A DNA stretch of 64,000 nt from Flavobacterium resistens (GCF_900182645.1 NZ_FXTA01000005.1:186001-250000), one strand, 5' to 3'; shown: positions 15,830 through 25,684, counted from the stretch's first letter. Notes: generated from the sequence alone by a model not told the origin. A program made the numbers and translations.

Positions 15830-15869
15830 AACCTTTGCGCCTTTGTTACTTTGTCTCTTTGAACCTTTT
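15830..15869 (-). repeat. Dispersed GGTTCAAAG-type repeat, copy 3
   Basis: On the minus strand it reads AAAAGGTTCAAAGAGACAAA, then GTAACAAAGG and GCGCAAAGGTT. It starts 4 bases after the stop codon of the MBOAT gene, in the same sense as that gene. Confidence 0.7.
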
Positions 15870-15872
15870 AAA

Positions 15873-17555
15873 TTAAAATTGAAAGTATATGAAAGGTTGT
15901 GATCCTGCTACTGCTGTTGCATAAACAATCCAATAAACGAATCCTAGAATTATTGCTTTTACTAATATTGGCGTTTTATCAAAAACAGATTTCATTCCAT
16001 TTGTGAAGGTTTCTGGTAAGAAATGCCACACATAACCAAACAACATTAATCCGAATACATTTTTATAACCAATTACAATTGTTTTCCAAAGTTCTGGTTC
16101 GAATGTTAATTGGCCAATATTATTAATTACCTGTAAAGCCGTTTCGAAATCTCTTGCACGGAAGAAAATCCAGCAGAAAACTACAAAATGGAATGTAATT
16201 ACGATGGAGAAAAATCTCCAAAGGAAATTTGGACTTTTATCTTTTTTAGAAGGGAAAATCTCCACGAAAATTTTATGAATCGCCAAAGCCAATCCGTGTA
16301 AAGCTCCCCAAACGATAAATTGTGCTCCTGCTCCGTGCCATAATCCGCCCAAAAGCATTGTGGTGAATAAATTTAAATTAGTTACCAGAGTTTGTTTCTT
16401 TTTGCTGGAAAGTAAAAATGACAAACAAAAAAGTAATATTGAAACGGACGCAACAATCAACGGAATTACACTTGTATTATAACTTGTGATTCCCCAAACC
16501 AACAATCCAAAGAAAAACAAACTAGGGAATAAATATCCCGCAAAAGATCCTTCACGGTTTCCTCCCATCGAAATATATAAGAAATCTTTCAGCCAAGTTG
16601 AAAGCGAAATGTGCCATCTTCTCCAGAAATCAGTTATTGAAGTTGATTTATATGGCGTTCTAAAATTGACTGGCAATTTGAATCCAAGCAATAAAGCGAT
16701 TCCGATTGCCATATCTGAATATCCTGAGAAATCACAATAAATTTGAATTGCATAACCGTAAGAAGCCATTAAATTCTCAAAAGAAGTATAACTCAACGGC
16801 GTATCAAAAACACGATCAACAAAGTTTACGGAAATATAATTCGAGATTACTGTTTTCTTAATCAATCCGCCAATAATCAAAAACAAAGCGTTGTTTACAT
16901 CTTGTCTCGAAAGATTTAATTTTTGATAAATCTGCGGAAGAAAGTCTTTTGCACGCACGATTGGTCCGGCAACTAACTGCGGGAAAAACGAAACGAAAAA
17001 TAAATATTCGATGTAATTTTTGGTTGGCTTAATTTCTTCACGGTAAATTTCAATAATATAACTCATCGACTGGAAAGTATAAAACGAAATTCCAACAGGA
17101 AGAAAAATATCATGAAGCTGATAATTGCCATGAAACATATCATTGAATGTCACAATCATAAAGTTCATGTACTTGAAATAACCTAATAATCCCAAATTCA
17201 AGATTACGCTTATTACAAGATATATTTTCTTAGAACTTTCTTTTGTTGCTCTATAAATAATCTGACTTAATCCATAATCTACAACAGAGGAAAGTAATAA
17301 AAGTAAAAAGTAAACACCGCTTGACTTATAGTAAAAGAAAAGTGAGAAGAGAATAACATACGTTAATCTCAAATAAAATGTTTTGCGTAAAAAAGCATAC
17401 ACAAAATAAAAAACCAGAAATAATCCGAGAAATAAACCGGTATTAAATAATAATTTTTCGTCTGGATTATAAACAAACCAGCTTTTAACTTGTTCTATTG
17501 TAATTGCACCAAAATTTTGAATGAACCAATCATTAATGCTATCTATTGTTATCAA
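15873..17555 (-). CDS. MBOAT family membrane-bound O-acyltransferase (AlgI/PatA-like)
   Basis: The 560-residue protein has about ten to twelve membrane segments and the AlgI-type signatures YSDMAIGIALLLGFKLPVNF, SITDFWRRWHISLSTWLKDF and GGLWHGAGAQF. The invariant MBOAT histidines are His407 in LWHGAG and His420 in GALHGLAL. In alginate and peptidoglycan acetylation systems such a protein carries acetyl groups across the membrane to a periplasmic SGNH partner. Here two SGNH-type genes lie directly upstream in the same operon (1-base gap to the nearer). The polymer modified is unknown. Confidence 0.92.
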   Translation of the reverse strand: MITIDSINDWFIQNFGAITIEQVKSWFVYNPDEKLLFNTGLFLGLFLVFYFVYAFLRKTFYLRLTYVILFSLFFYYKSSGVYFLLLLLSSVVDYGLSQIIYRATKESSKKIYLVISVILNLGLLGYFKYMNFMIVTFNDMFHGNYQLHDIFLPVGISFYTFQSMSYIIEIYREEIKPTKNYIEYLFFVSFFPQLVAGPIVRAKDFLPQIYQKLNLSRQDVNNALFLIIGGLIKKTVISNYISVNFVDRVFDTPLSYTSFENLMASYGYAIQIYCDFSGYSDMAIGIALLLGFKLPVNFRTPYKSTSITDFWRRWHISLSTWLKDFLYISMGGNREGSFAGYLFPSLFFFGLLVWGITSYNTSVIPLIVASVSILLFCLSFLLSSKKKQTLVTNLNLFTTMLLGGLWHGAGAQFIVWGALHGLALAIHKIFVEIFPSKKDKSPNFLWRFFSIVITFHFVVFCWIFFRARDFETALQVINNIGQLTFEPELWKTIVIGYKNVFGLMLFGYVWHFLPETFTNGMKSVFDKTPILVKAIILGFVYWIVYATAVAGSQPFIYFQF

Positions 17556-17556
17556 T

Positions 17557-18975
17557 TTAATTCTTTGATTTAAAATTATCGTATGCTTTTAAAACTGCCT
17601 GTGCAAACAAGTTTCCTTGTTTCTCATATCCTTTTTTAGAATAATGAACCCAATCTGGCCCAATTAATCCCTGAGTTTTTAATTTTCGGATTCCGTCCAT
17701 ACCTCCAAATTCATCATATAAATCCCAAACGGCAAAACCGTCTTTTTGTGCGATTTCCAAGATTTCTTTGGTATAATCTCTAATATAAGTATTAGGCTTT
17801 CTTCTCAATAAAGATGGCGGTGGAGTCATCACGATTATAGGAACGTTGATATTTTGAGCTTTGATATTGCTTATAAACTCTCTCAAATGTCTAATATAAC
17901 CTTCAACTTCAAGTTTGTCATAACTTTCATTTGTTCCGAGCGAAAAAACAAGTAAATCTGGATGTACTGCTTTTAGCTGTTCAAAAAACAAAGGATATTT
18001 ATTGTAATCTGAATATTTGGCTCCGTTTACGCCAATACCGCTATACAATATTCCTGGCGCATCTTTTTCCAAAACAATTCCGTTCAATTCATATTTAGAA
18101 GCTTCTTTATTCGGAATCAAATAAATTTTTTCTAATGCTTTATCGGAATTGAAGTAATGACAAAAAGAATCTGATTCTACATTCAACGGAACAAATTCGG
18201 AGCTTTTAATCGTTTTCTGCTTGGTTTCATTAGTCGGGATTTTTAAAATTCTTCCCGCTCTAATATTATTCGATTTTAAGCTATTCGCTTTTTTAATATC
18301 CGTAACTGAAATATTGTATTTGTCAGCAATTGTTGAAATTGCTTCTCCTTTTTTGATTTTATGCGTAATTACTTTTTTCTCTGTCGACTGAATCAGATTC
18401 ACTTGAGAAGAAGTTGCTAAATCAAACATATTTTGATTTTGAGGCGTAATGATTTTAATGGTATTGAATTTATATGCCATATCTTTCACTCGCAATTCAA
18501 CAGCAAAACCTCCATTATCACGCCAAAGTCCAATTCCGCTTAAACCAATAGGCGCATTTTTTGCAGGAAGAATATTTCTATAACTTTCCCAGCTTCTGTT
18601 CGAATAAAAACGTTCGTTATAAGAGCCGTTTGTTTTTGCCAGCTGATATGGAAAAACCAAACCGCGACCGCCATTTCCAAATTGCTGTTGCAGTTTTTTT
18701 CTCACTTCATTTGTCATCAAATCTCCCTGAATATGAGAATCTCCAATATGAACAATATTTATTTTCTGATTGTTCTGACTTTCATTTTCCTTTAATTTTT
18801 CGAAAAAATCTTTTAATACTTTCGCATTATAAATTTGATCATCAGAAACAGGATTAGCGACTATTGAATCGACTTTGTGAATCATATTTTTTGTTATTGG
18901 AAGTGAATCTGTTTTTGGGGCCTTGTCATTCGAAGAGAAAAAAAGACAACAGAAAAAAATAATCAATTTATTCAT
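17557..18975 (-). CDS. SGNH/GDSL hydrolase-like protein with internal LysM domain
   Basis: The 472-residue protein starts with a short hydrophobic signal (KLIIFFCCLFFSS), so it is exported. SGNH blocks are visible: GDSH with Ser80, LVFSLGTNESY for the Asn/Gly block, and DWVHYSKKG with Asp441 and His444. A LysM motif at 203-247 (THKIKKGEAISTIADKYNIS) is inserted between the first and later catalytic blocks, which suggests binding to peptidoglycan or another N-acetylglucosamine polymer. It overlaps the upstream SGNH gene by 8 bases and precedes the MBOAT gene by 1 base. It probably transfers or removes acyl groups on a wall or surface glycan. Confidence 0.88.
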   Translation of the reverse strand: MNKLIIFFCCLFFSSNDKAPKTDSLPITKNMIHKVDSIVANPVSDDQIYNAKVLKDFFEKLKENESQNNQKINIVHIGDSHIQGDLMTNEVRKKLQQQFGNGGRGLVFPYQLAKTNGSYNERFYSNRSWESYRNILPAKNAPIGLSGIGLWRDNGGFAVELRVKDMAYKFNTIKIITPQNQNMFDLATSSQVNLIQSTEKKVITHKIKKGEAISTIADKYNISVTDIKKANSLKSNNIRAGRILKIPTNETKQKTIKSSEFVPLNVESDSFCHYFNSDKALEKIYLIPNKEASKYELNGIVLEKDAPGILYSGIGVNGAKYSDYNKYPLFFEQLKAVHPDLLVFSLGTNESYDKLEVEGYIRHLREFISNIKAQNINVPIIVMTPPPSLLRRKPNTYIRDYTKEILEIAQKDGFAVWDLYDEFGGMDGIRKLKTQGLIGPDWVHYSKKGYEKQGNLFAQAVLKAYDNFKSKN

Positions 18976-20449
18976 TTACACTATCATTTTTGACAGAAGT
19001 AGAATCTGCTTTGGTTTTTCGAGCTGCTCTTTGCTGATTCGCAACAGCTTCACGTTTTTCACGCAATATTTTATATTCTTCGTAACCTTTATTTAATTGA
19101 GTATATAATAAATTTCCAATTGCTTTTGCACCACGCTGATTAAAGTGCGTGTAATCTTTATTGGCTTTGGCCGGCGTTTCGTCAACCCATTTTACCATCG
19201 ATCCGTCGCCACCCATCAAAGTATATAAATTTACGAAACCAGATTCAGTATCAAGTGCGTATCTTTTTTGTGCTTTCATCAAAGGTACAACAGCCGAATC
19301 AGTTTTCATTTCTAAATCGTATTTGGTCGATTTATCTGCTGTTGAGACAATTAAAATTGAAACTCCCGGGAACGATTCTTTTATTTTATTAACGGTTTTT
19401 GTCATTCCTCTTTCATACCAATTATAATTTTTGGTTCCGTAATTCAATACGTTTGTTCCGTAATGCAAAATAATCAAATCGTATTTCAAACTTTTATTAA
19501 AACCTTGCATTACATTGGCATTAAACATCGAAATTGGCAATCCAGAATTTCCTCTTTGTGAAAAGTTATCTACGTGAACGCCGCTTCCGTTGTCAAAATT
19601 GAAGCCGTAAATTGGAATAGAATCTGCATTTATGAAATTAGCTTTGAAAGCTTTCAAATGTCCTGAACTAACTTTTAAAGTGTTAATCAAATTATTTGGG
19701 GCCAAATTTTTCTTCAAAGTATCTTTTCCAATAATGAAATTCACTTTTCCATTTCTCGAAGCTCTTCCGTAAAATAAAGTCGGATTATCTAAAGTTGTTG
19801 AGTATTTATTGGTTCCTGCTTCATATTGTACCCAAGTTGGATTTGCTTTATCATTGGCAAAAAATACATGTCCGTTTACACCAAAAGGGCTTGAAGGTTT
19901 TTTGACATTTAAATAAGATTGCGTTTTCCAGTTTTTAGAATAAGTAGATTTCACCGAACCGCGCGAAGCCGCCGATTCTGAAGTTATAGAAACAAAACCA
20001 ACGCCATTTCCGCCAAAACGTTCCTGATAATTAGTTCTTACATCCTGGACTATCAAATCGCCATCGGTCATTGAATCGCCGTAATACGCAATTCTGACAT
20101 TCGATTCAGGATGTTTCTCTAGTTGATATAATTTTTCATAAAACGAAATCAGATATTGATAACCTTTGTAATTATCAAAAGTTTCAGATGGAAATTCAAT
20201 TCCTTCGATATTTTCATAAACGATTTCTTCTTTTCCTTCCTGATCTTCAATTGCATCGAGGCTGTCGTTTGTGCCCAATGAATCTTTTGCAACAGCTTCC
20301 AAAAGTAAGCTATCAATAAGCACGTTTTTTGAATTCATTTTGCTTTCAGAAAAAATCTTGTCCGGCAAAATTTGCTTGAATCCAATAAAAGCAACCAATG
20401 CTAATGCAACAATGGCAAAAGACTGAAAAAAATATGACTTTGTATTCAC
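18968..20449 (-). CDS. Membrane-anchored SGNH/GDSL hydrolase-like protein
   Basis: About 493 residues from the GTG at 20449; a TTG at 20482 would add 11. One N-terminal membrane segment (FFQSFAIVALALVAFIGF) anchors a periplasmic domain. Catalytic blocks are YYGDSMTDGD (Ser126), LIILHYGTNVLNYG and DYTHFNQRG (Asp432, His435). The GTG is preferred because the TTG lies in AT-rich leader close to promoter-like sequence, but this is not decided. The C-terminal ~40 residues are basic and low complexity. It is the first gene of the SGNH, SGNH-LysM, MBOAT operon, resembling AlgI/AlgJ/AlgX or PatA/PatB sets that O-acetylate extracytoplasmic polymers. Confidence 0.85.
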   Translation of the reverse strand: MNTKSYFFQSFAIVALALVAFIGFKQILPDKIFSESKMNSKNVLIDSLLLEAVAKDSLGTNDSLDAIEDQEGKEEIVYENIEGIEFPSETFDNYKGYQYLISFYEKLYQLEKHPESNVRIAYYGDSMTDGDLIVQDVRTNYQERFGGNGVGFVSITSESAASRGSVKSTYSKNWKTQSYLNVKKPSSPFGVNGHVFFANDKANPTWVQYEAGTNKYSTTLDNPTLFYGRASRNGKVNFIIGKDTLKKNLAPNNLINTLKVSSGHLKAFKANFINADSIPIYGFNFDNGSGVHVDNFSQRGNSGLPISMFNANVMQGFNKSLKYDLIILHYGTNVLNYGTKNYNWYERGMTKTVNKIKESFPGVSILIVSTADKSTKYDLEMKTDSAVVPLMKAQKRYALDTESGFVNLYTLMGGDGSMVKWVDETPAKANKDYTHFNQRGAKAIGNLLYTQLNKGYEEYKILREKREAVANQQRAARKTKADSTSVKNDSVNE

Positions 20450-20530
20450 TTGTAATTTTAAGTTTTGAAGGATGAATTGCAAAAATTAATTATACGAAAT
20501 TTCTGCCAATTCTTTATGAAAAAATATGTG

Positions 20531-20538
20531 CAAAGATA
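20531..20538 (-). promoter_or_regulatory. Probable -7 box of the O-acylation operon
   Basis: On the minus strand TATCTTTG, followed by C, matches TAnnTTTG exactly. It is 81 bases upstream of the GTG start chosen for the first SGNH gene. A TTTG at the -33 spacing is not seen. Confidence 0.45.
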
Positions 20539-20589
20539 AGATTAAAGCTTAATTATTAATTGTTTTTATTAATAAAGTAAAAAACAAAA

Positions 20590-20621
20590 AAGAGACCAGA
20601 TAAATCTGGCCTCTTTATCAA
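20590..20621. terminator. Terminator of the T9SS cargo gene
   Basis: AGAGACCAGAT and ATCTGGCCTCT form a stem (one mismatch) around AA, with A runs to the left. It fits the minus-strand gene ending at 20673. Confidence 0.78.
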
Positions 20622-20672
20622 AAAAAAAATAAAAAAAACAAAGCTAATGATTAACTAACTGTCTCATAAATG

Positions 20673-22244
20673 CTATTTGAAAATAACTTTTCCTGATTTA
20701 ACTTCTTTATTGTCTGATAATATTTTATAAAAATAAAGTCCTTTGCTATAGCTTAAAGGAATATTCCAGCTTATTACCTGATTTGAAGTCACTTTACCCT
20801 TAAAAATTGATTTTTTATTTGCTAAATTTTCTGAATATATTACTATTTCAATTTCTTCATTAGTTGAAAAATTGGTTGAGAAATTAACTGACTCAGATGC
20901 TGGATTTGGAAAAACCACCAAATCCTGAGATGTGATCTCTAGTTGATTAGTTTTAGCTTTTTTCGCAGTACTTCCATCAGGAAAAATAGTTACAGTATTA
21001 CTATATGAAACTTTATTACCTGAATAAATTTTTCTATAAAACTTAAGTGGTAACCCACCTATCATAGCTTGATAATAATCACGATTAGTCCCAACCATAT
21101 CAACTTCTCCAATAACTTCACCATCAAATTCATTATATGCATAATATTCATATCTAAAGGTACCTGTCCCTCCCGTTGGATTACTTCCAGTGATATTAAA
21201 TCCCGTAGCTTTACTTCCTGACAAAGTAATATTATTATTCGAAATATCTTGTGCAGGGAAAACAATAACAGCATTACTATAAGAACGCTGGTCATTAATC
21301 ATTGCTTCCCTAACTACAAATGCTTTATCCTGCCCTATATTTCCCCCTGCTATAAAATTGTAAACGCTTGTTGGAATAGTAAAATTTCTAGTACTTTGCT
21401 CAAAAACCCAAGGATCTTCACCCTCTAAAGCATAAACATACCATTTATAATAATAATACCCGCCATAGCCTCCATTGGGTATACTACCTTGGACTTCTGA
21501 ACCAACTAAATTAATGATGTTATTTGATAATTTAGGCCATATAGTTATTGTTATTGTATTACTGGTTCCCAAATAAGCTCCTAAATTATTATAAGTAAGT
21601 CGTTGATATAAAGTTGTCGAAACAGTGGTAAGATTTCTCAAATTTAAAGAAAAACCGTTCTCACCTGGAATTGTTTCCCAATCGCCACTACCAACTTTTT
21701 TCTGCCATACATAGCTATCAGATTCAGAAACCCACCATCCCCAAAGGGTAATAATTTCACGCTCCCCTTCATAAATATTTGTCGGTTGATTATTAGTTTG
21801 TAAAATAAATGGATTAGTTGAAGGAGGATTAGGTATGCTCGCTCCCTTCTTATAATTTACAGTAACCTTAATCATTTGAGATTCATCCTGAGAACAATTA
21901 TTATTTGTACTAAACTTATAAACTATTTGAGTATCAGCAGTTACGATCTTTTTAAACTTTAATGTTAAAACAGTTGTTTTATTTGCCGTTAACGAGTTTC
22001 CGTTTGAGTAATTATGTGAAAAATAACCATCATTCGGCCCTAAGCAAACAACATCTGCACTGAGAACAATTGCAGGATCACTACTGTTCGTTCCTCTACA
22101 TGTAACTAATATATCAACACTCCCTTCTTGACCTGAATCAAGATTTAAAGTGTGATTGAGCGGACTATAAGTTACAACATTTTGCGAAAAACCAATCTGT
22201 ATACAAAACGACAAACATATCAATAAAAGTAATTTTATTTTCAT
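20673..22244 (-). CDS. Secreted protein with type IX secretion (Por) sorting domain
   Basis: The 523-residue protein has a signal peptide (KIKLLLLICLSFCIQIGFSQ) and a C-terminal type A sorting domain over the last ~80 residues: VVFPNPASESVNF, then WNIPLSYSKGLYFYKI and a terminal lysine (KVIFK). T9SS carries such proteins across the outer membrane and usually removes the domain. The middle is made of beta-rich repeats (SNTITITIWP, SNAVIVFPAQD, SNTVTIFPDG) separated by ~90-100 residues, suggesting three or four Ig-like modules. No catalytic motif is seen, so a surface or adhesion role is plausible but unproven. Confidence 0.85.
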   Translation of the reverse strand: MKIKLLLLICLSFCIQIGFSQNVVTYSPLNHTLNLDSGQEGSVDILVTCRGTNSSDPAIVLSADVVCLGPNDGYFSHNYSNGNSLTANKTTVLTLKFKKIVTADTQIVYKFSTNNNCSQDESQMIKVTVNYKKGASIPNPPSTNPFILQTNNQPTNIYEGEREIITLWGWWVSESDSYVWQKKVGSGDWETIPGENGFSLNLRNLTTVSTTLYQRLTYNNLGAYLGTSNTITITIWPKLSNNIINLVGSEVQGSIPNGGYGGYYYYKWYVYALEGEDPWVFEQSTRNFTIPTSVYNFIAGGNIGQDKAFVVREAMINDQRSYSNAVIVFPAQDISNNNITLSGSKATGFNITGSNPTGGTGTFRYEYYAYNEFDGEVIGEVDMVGTNRDYYQAMIGGLPLKFYRKIYSGNKVSYSNTVTIFPDGSTAKKAKTNQLEITSQDLVVFPNPASESVNFSTNFSTNEEIEIVIYSENLANKKSIFKGKVTSNQVISWNIPLSYSKGLYFYKILSDNKEVKSGKVIFK

Positions 22245-22334
22245 ATCAATTTATTTTCATATTAATAATCCTTAGTCACTAAAATTTAGTTGTTAGTAAC
22301 TTTTTTCATGTTAATTTTTTTTTTGATTAAAAAA

Positions 22335-22373
22335 TAACCCTCAAAAAATAAATTATCTGAGGGTTATCAAAAT
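22335..22373 (-). terminator. Terminator of the hmuY-like gene
   Basis: ATAACCCTCA and TGAGGGTTAT form a perfect 10-bp stem, with a run of T in the minus-strand sense on its left side (22310-22326). Confidence 0.82.
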
Positions 22374-22377
22374 TATT

Positions 22378-23457
22378 TTATTTTAATATCGCGTACTCCA
22401 AAGTAGTATTTCCTCTTAAACCTGCATCATTTGTCATAGCAAGGAATTTCACTTTGTAATAATTTCCAGCTGCATCTTTTACAACATAAAAACGGTCTGT
22501 CCTAATGCTTGGCAATGAAGTTGGCCCACCACCATTTCTCCAGTTAGCTCCAATTACTCTTTGATCTGTTGCAGAAACAGTAAAGTTTGCTTCAACTACA
22601 TCTGCTTTTGCAAAAGCCTCATAAGTTTTAACAGACGTTAATACTTGGTAAGCTTGTGTTCCTCCTTTTGAGTTTGTAGTAATAAAATCAGCATAACCGT
22701 ATGTTACCTCGCCACTTCCCATGTTTAAGTAGTTTGTAAAAGTTGTGAAATTCAAATCCCATTTTGTTTTTGCTGGCTCTACTGAAACACTATTACCTGA
22801 AACTAGGCTAAAAAATGAAAAATTAAAGTCAGCATCTTTTGAGATTGTTTTCTCTGTAAAAGTTGTAGAAGTCAAATCAGCATATTGAATTTTATATCCA
22901 TTTCCACTTCTTAAGATTCTAACTTTTTTCCATCCTCTTGCATCTCCATCAACACTTACTGAACCAACACCTGGTGTAGTAGTAGAAACTGCAAATCCTA
23001 GATTTACTAAATACACTTTGTTGTCAGCATCTGTAGCAGAAATTTCAGCAATTGCTGTTCCGATACCTGCTCCAGCTCCAGCTAAGACTCCAGTTGGGTT
23101 ATCAACATAACCATTAGATGCAAGGGTTTCACCTGCTCCAACTGAAACATTTGCATCAGCCACCTGAGACAAAGTAATATCTGAAGTAGCTAATTTTTTT
23201 ACAGCCATTTTAAGAGAACCATTGATGATTACTCTAAATTCTGAACCAGAAGAAAATCCTAAATCCCAAGAAGCTCTGTTTACAGATTTAGTTTCTGCAG
23301 CACTTAAATCAAGATAAAGTTGATTTGGTTGGTTTGGTCCACCAACAGAAGTCTTCAAAGTTTCTCCCACTGTTGGGATTTCTACTTTATTGTCGTCATC
23401 ATTTGAGCATGATGCTAGTGATAGTAACGCGATTGATAAAAATAATAACTTTTTCAT
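22378..23457 (-). CDS. HmuY-family haem-binding lipoprotein
   Basis: The 359-residue protein has a lipoprotein signal with lipobox LASC (Cys17), followed by NDDDNKVE, an acidic stretch of the kind used for surface export of Bacteroidota lipoproteins. The HmuY pattern is visible in RASWDLGFSSGSEFRVIING, KTKWDLNFTTFTNYL and the C-terminal DRFYVVKDAAGNYYKVKFLA. HmuY of Porphyromonas binds haem and hands it to the receptor HmuR. Here the gene follows a TonB-dependent receptor by 17 bases, so the two form one operon. Haem as ligand is inferred from family and context. Confidence 0.88.
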   Translation of the reverse strand: MKKLLFLSIALLSLASCSNDDDNKVEIPTVGETLKTSVGGPNQPNQLYLDLSAAETKSVNRASWDLGFSSGSEFRVIINGSLKMAVKKLATSDITLSQVADANVSVGAGETLASNGYVDNPTGVLAGAGAGIGTAIAEISATDADNKVYLVNLGFAVSTTTPGVGSVSVDGDARGWKKVRILRSGNGYKIQYADLTSTTFTEKTISKDADFNFSFFSLVSGNSVSVEPAKTKWDLNFTTFTNYLNMGSGEVTYGYADFITTNSKGGTQAYQVLTSVKTYEAFAKADVVEANFTVSATDQRVIGANWRNGGGPTSLPSIRTDRFYVVKDAAGNYYKVKFLAMTNDAGLRGNTTLEYAILK

Positions 23458-23474
23458 TGTATTCTATATTTATA

Positions 23475-25580
23475 TTAAAGATTAAGGTTATATGCTAATT
23501 TTAAAAAGTAAGAACGTCCGTATGCAAGCATTACATCTGAGCCTGAAGCATGAGCTCCTGTATTGGCATTCGTTCTGTTTACATTAACTATGTCAAAAAT
23601 ATTTCTAGCGCCAAGGGTAACTTCTAAATGATTTTTGAAGAAATTTTGTCTAATTGAAGCATCAAGCCAGTTACTTGGGTCAACTTCAGACAAAACAAAA
23701 CCAGAACTTCCTTCGGTAAATTGCTGTGCTTTTCCATTGTATTTATAATATCCCGAAACAACTGTTTTCCATTTTGGAAACATATAAGAAACACTTGCGT
23801 TTAAATTTAAAGTGTACAAAAATTGATCAGTCACACCGTTTTCTCCATTATCCATATTTTGAGAAACCCCAGCTAAAGTCGCACCAATATTAAAAGTCAG
23901 ATAATCCAATCTAAACTGATTGGTCGAAGAGAAGTTCCACATTCTGTATTTACTAATATTGATAAATTGATACATTGGACTTCCTGTGTCTATATTATCT
24001 CCAACATATGCCTGATCGATTTTATCTTTTAAATCCAAATAACTTCCAGCAAATGTATTTGCCATTTGCAATCCAGATGAAAAAGCCGTTATTTTTTTGA
24101 CACTCAATTCATAAGAAGTACTTTTTTCAGGAACTAAATTTTCATTTCCTACAAAAAAGTGGCCATCGAAAATTTGTTTTGAATATAATTCGTTAAAATT
24201 TGGCGTCCTAAATCCAGTACCAAAAGAACCTCTTAATTCTAAGCCTTTATCAAATAAATATCTCAAAGCAATTGAGGAAGCGTATTGATTATCAAATTTT
24301 GACTGAGCAGAAAAACGTAATCCTGGTTTTATAGAAAATCGTTCTGTCGCTAAAATTTCTGCAGAAGCGAAGAAATCATAGTTTTCCAATGTTTTTTGAA
24401 TCGGAACATAAACTTTGTTTGCCTCCTGAACTAGAGAAAAACCTTGATTATTTACAAATTCGTATCCTAACTGAAAATCTAATGTTTTACTTTCAAAAAA
24501 GTTATTGAATGTTCCCATCGAAGAGAGCACTTCCATCGACTGGTCTTTTACCTTCACATTAAGTGATTCGTCTCTGGTATATAAATTATATCTAAAATCT
24601 TCAATATCTCTTTCTTGCTTTTGATGCGTAACGGTAATATTATAATTTACTTGCGAAAACATTTTACCAATAGCATTCAAATTATTAAAATATCGATTTG
24701 TAAAATACCTGCTATCTTCAGCATAACGATAAGGTGCAGTATTAAAGCCAGATTGCACAGTACTATTATAATAATCTACATTTTCGTCTAAAAATTCAAA
24801 TCGGTAAAAAAAACGGAAATTGCCTTTTTGATAGGAAAGCAAAGCTGTACCATTTAATTGTTCTTTTGGTAACCAGCTGTATCCTCTAGTACCATCATTT
24901 TCCATATAATTTTTGCCGTTCTTATCTCCTAAATAACCCTGAAAATCATTTCTATTAATTCCGGCACTCACATACCAATTTTCACTAAAAGTATGACCAA
25001 TACGCAAATTCTGAATATGCCTTCCTTTATCAAAAAGAGAATATTCGTTACCAACCGTTTCTTCTTGAGCAGCAACATTAATATCCCATTTATACTTCGA
25101 ATATTTTTTTGTAATAATATTAAGAACACCGCTTACTGCATTTGCCCCATAAACAACTCCCATTGCACCTTCTACAATCTCGATGCGTTCTACATCATTA
25201 AGGTTAATTTGTGAAAGGTCAGTGTTGTTTCCTAAACCGCCCTCGTTAACCAATGGAACATTATCAACCAAAATTTTAAAATATTGCGCATCCAATCCAA
25301 ATAACGAAACCGTCGAACGACCACTTGTCCCACTTGGTGTAACTGTAATATTTAAATATTGATTTAACACATCTGATAAATTATTTGCTGCTAAATTCTT
25401 GATATCCTTATTAGAAATAACTCGAACATTATATACAGACTTTTTTATAGATTGAGGCTCAATTTGCCCTGTTACAACAACCTCAGAAAGTTTTTCCTGA
25501 GAGACAATACTATCTTTTTGCTGAGCAAAAGAATAGGTACAAAATAGAAATCCAGCAAAAAGGGTAATTTTAATTTTCAT
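23475..25580 (-). CDS. TonB-dependent outer-membrane receptor (HmuR-like)
   Basis: The 701-residue protein has a signal peptide ending at SFAQ, a TonB-box-like LSEVVVTG, and a plug domain (VYNVRVISNKDIKNLAANNL to VYGANAVSGVLNIITKKYSK). A ~22-strand barrel follows, with the typical GLELRGSFGTGFRTPNFNEL and a C-terminal aromatic strand ending SYFLKLAYNLNL. The length and plug match siderophore/haem receptors, not SusC. It heads an operon with a HmuY-like lipoprotein and is divergent from a DUF6607 gene, so haem or iron uptake is likely. Confidence 0.92.
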   Translation of the reverse strand: MKIKITLFAGFLFCTYSFAQQKDSIVSQEKLSEVVVTGQIEPQSIKKSVYNVRVISNKDIKNLAANNLSDVLNQYLNITVTPSGTSGRSTVSLFGLDAQYFKILVDNVPLVNEGGLGNNTDLSQINLNDVERIEIVEGAMGVVYGANAVSGVLNIITKKYSKYKWDINVAAQEETVGNEYSLFDKGRHIQNLRIGHTFSENWYVSAGINRNDFQGYLGDKNGKNYMENDGTRGYSWLPKEQLNGTALLSYQKGNFRFFYRFEFLDENVDYYNSTVQSGFNTAPYRYAEDSRYFTNRYFNNLNAIGKMFSQVNYNITVTHQKQERDIEDFRYNLYTRDESLNVKVKDQSMEVLSSMGTFNNFFESKTLDFQLGYEFVNNQGFSLVQEANKVYVPIQKTLENYDFFASAEILATERFSIKPGLRFSAQSKFDNQYASSIALRYLFDKGLELRGSFGTGFRTPNFNELYSKQIFDGHFFVGNENLVPEKSTSYELSVKKITAFSSGLQMANTFAGSYLDLKDKIDQAYVGDNIDTGSPMYQFINISKYRMWNFSSTNQFRLDYLTFNIGATLAGVSQNMDNGENGVTDQFLYTLNLNASVSYMFPKWKTVVSGYYKYNGKAQQFTEGSSGFVLSEVDPSNWLDASIRQNFFKNHLEVTLGARNIFDIVNVNRTNANTGAHASGSDVMLAYGRSYFLKLAYNLNL

Positions 25581-25607
25581 TATTTTTATTCAGTCTTAAT
25601 AATGGCG

Positions 25608-25656
25608 CAAATATATAAACTATTTTTATTTGTTCTAAATAAATTATATATATTTG
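25608..25656. promoter_or_regulatory. Divergent promoters with an AT-rich inverted repeat (haem locus)
   Basis: A minus-strand -7 box TATATTTG (25608-25615) faces the receptor gene and a plus-strand -7 box TATATTTG (25649-25656) faces the DUF6607 gene. Between them, 25626-25642 is the inverted repeat TTATTT-GTTCT-AAATAA. Half of it, TTCTAAATAA, resembles Fur-type sites described in Bacteroidota. A site placed between both promoters could repress both genes when iron is ample. Confidence 0.5.
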
Positions 25657-25684
25657 CAAAAATTAAAAAACAAAATAATAAGTT

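Larger units (their letters stand above)
15568..15872. other. Repeat-rich intergenic region between MBOAT gene and ffh
   Basis: The gap holds the ffh promoter, a CGCAAAG-type repeat interrupted by a palindrome (15641-15690), a pair of sequences (CACGCAGATTTAAAAAGATT near 15724 and AAATCTGCCAAAATATGCGTG near 15787) that are roughly inverted, and the GGTTCAAAG repeat at 15830-15869. No plausible gene is seen. Confidence 0.75.
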
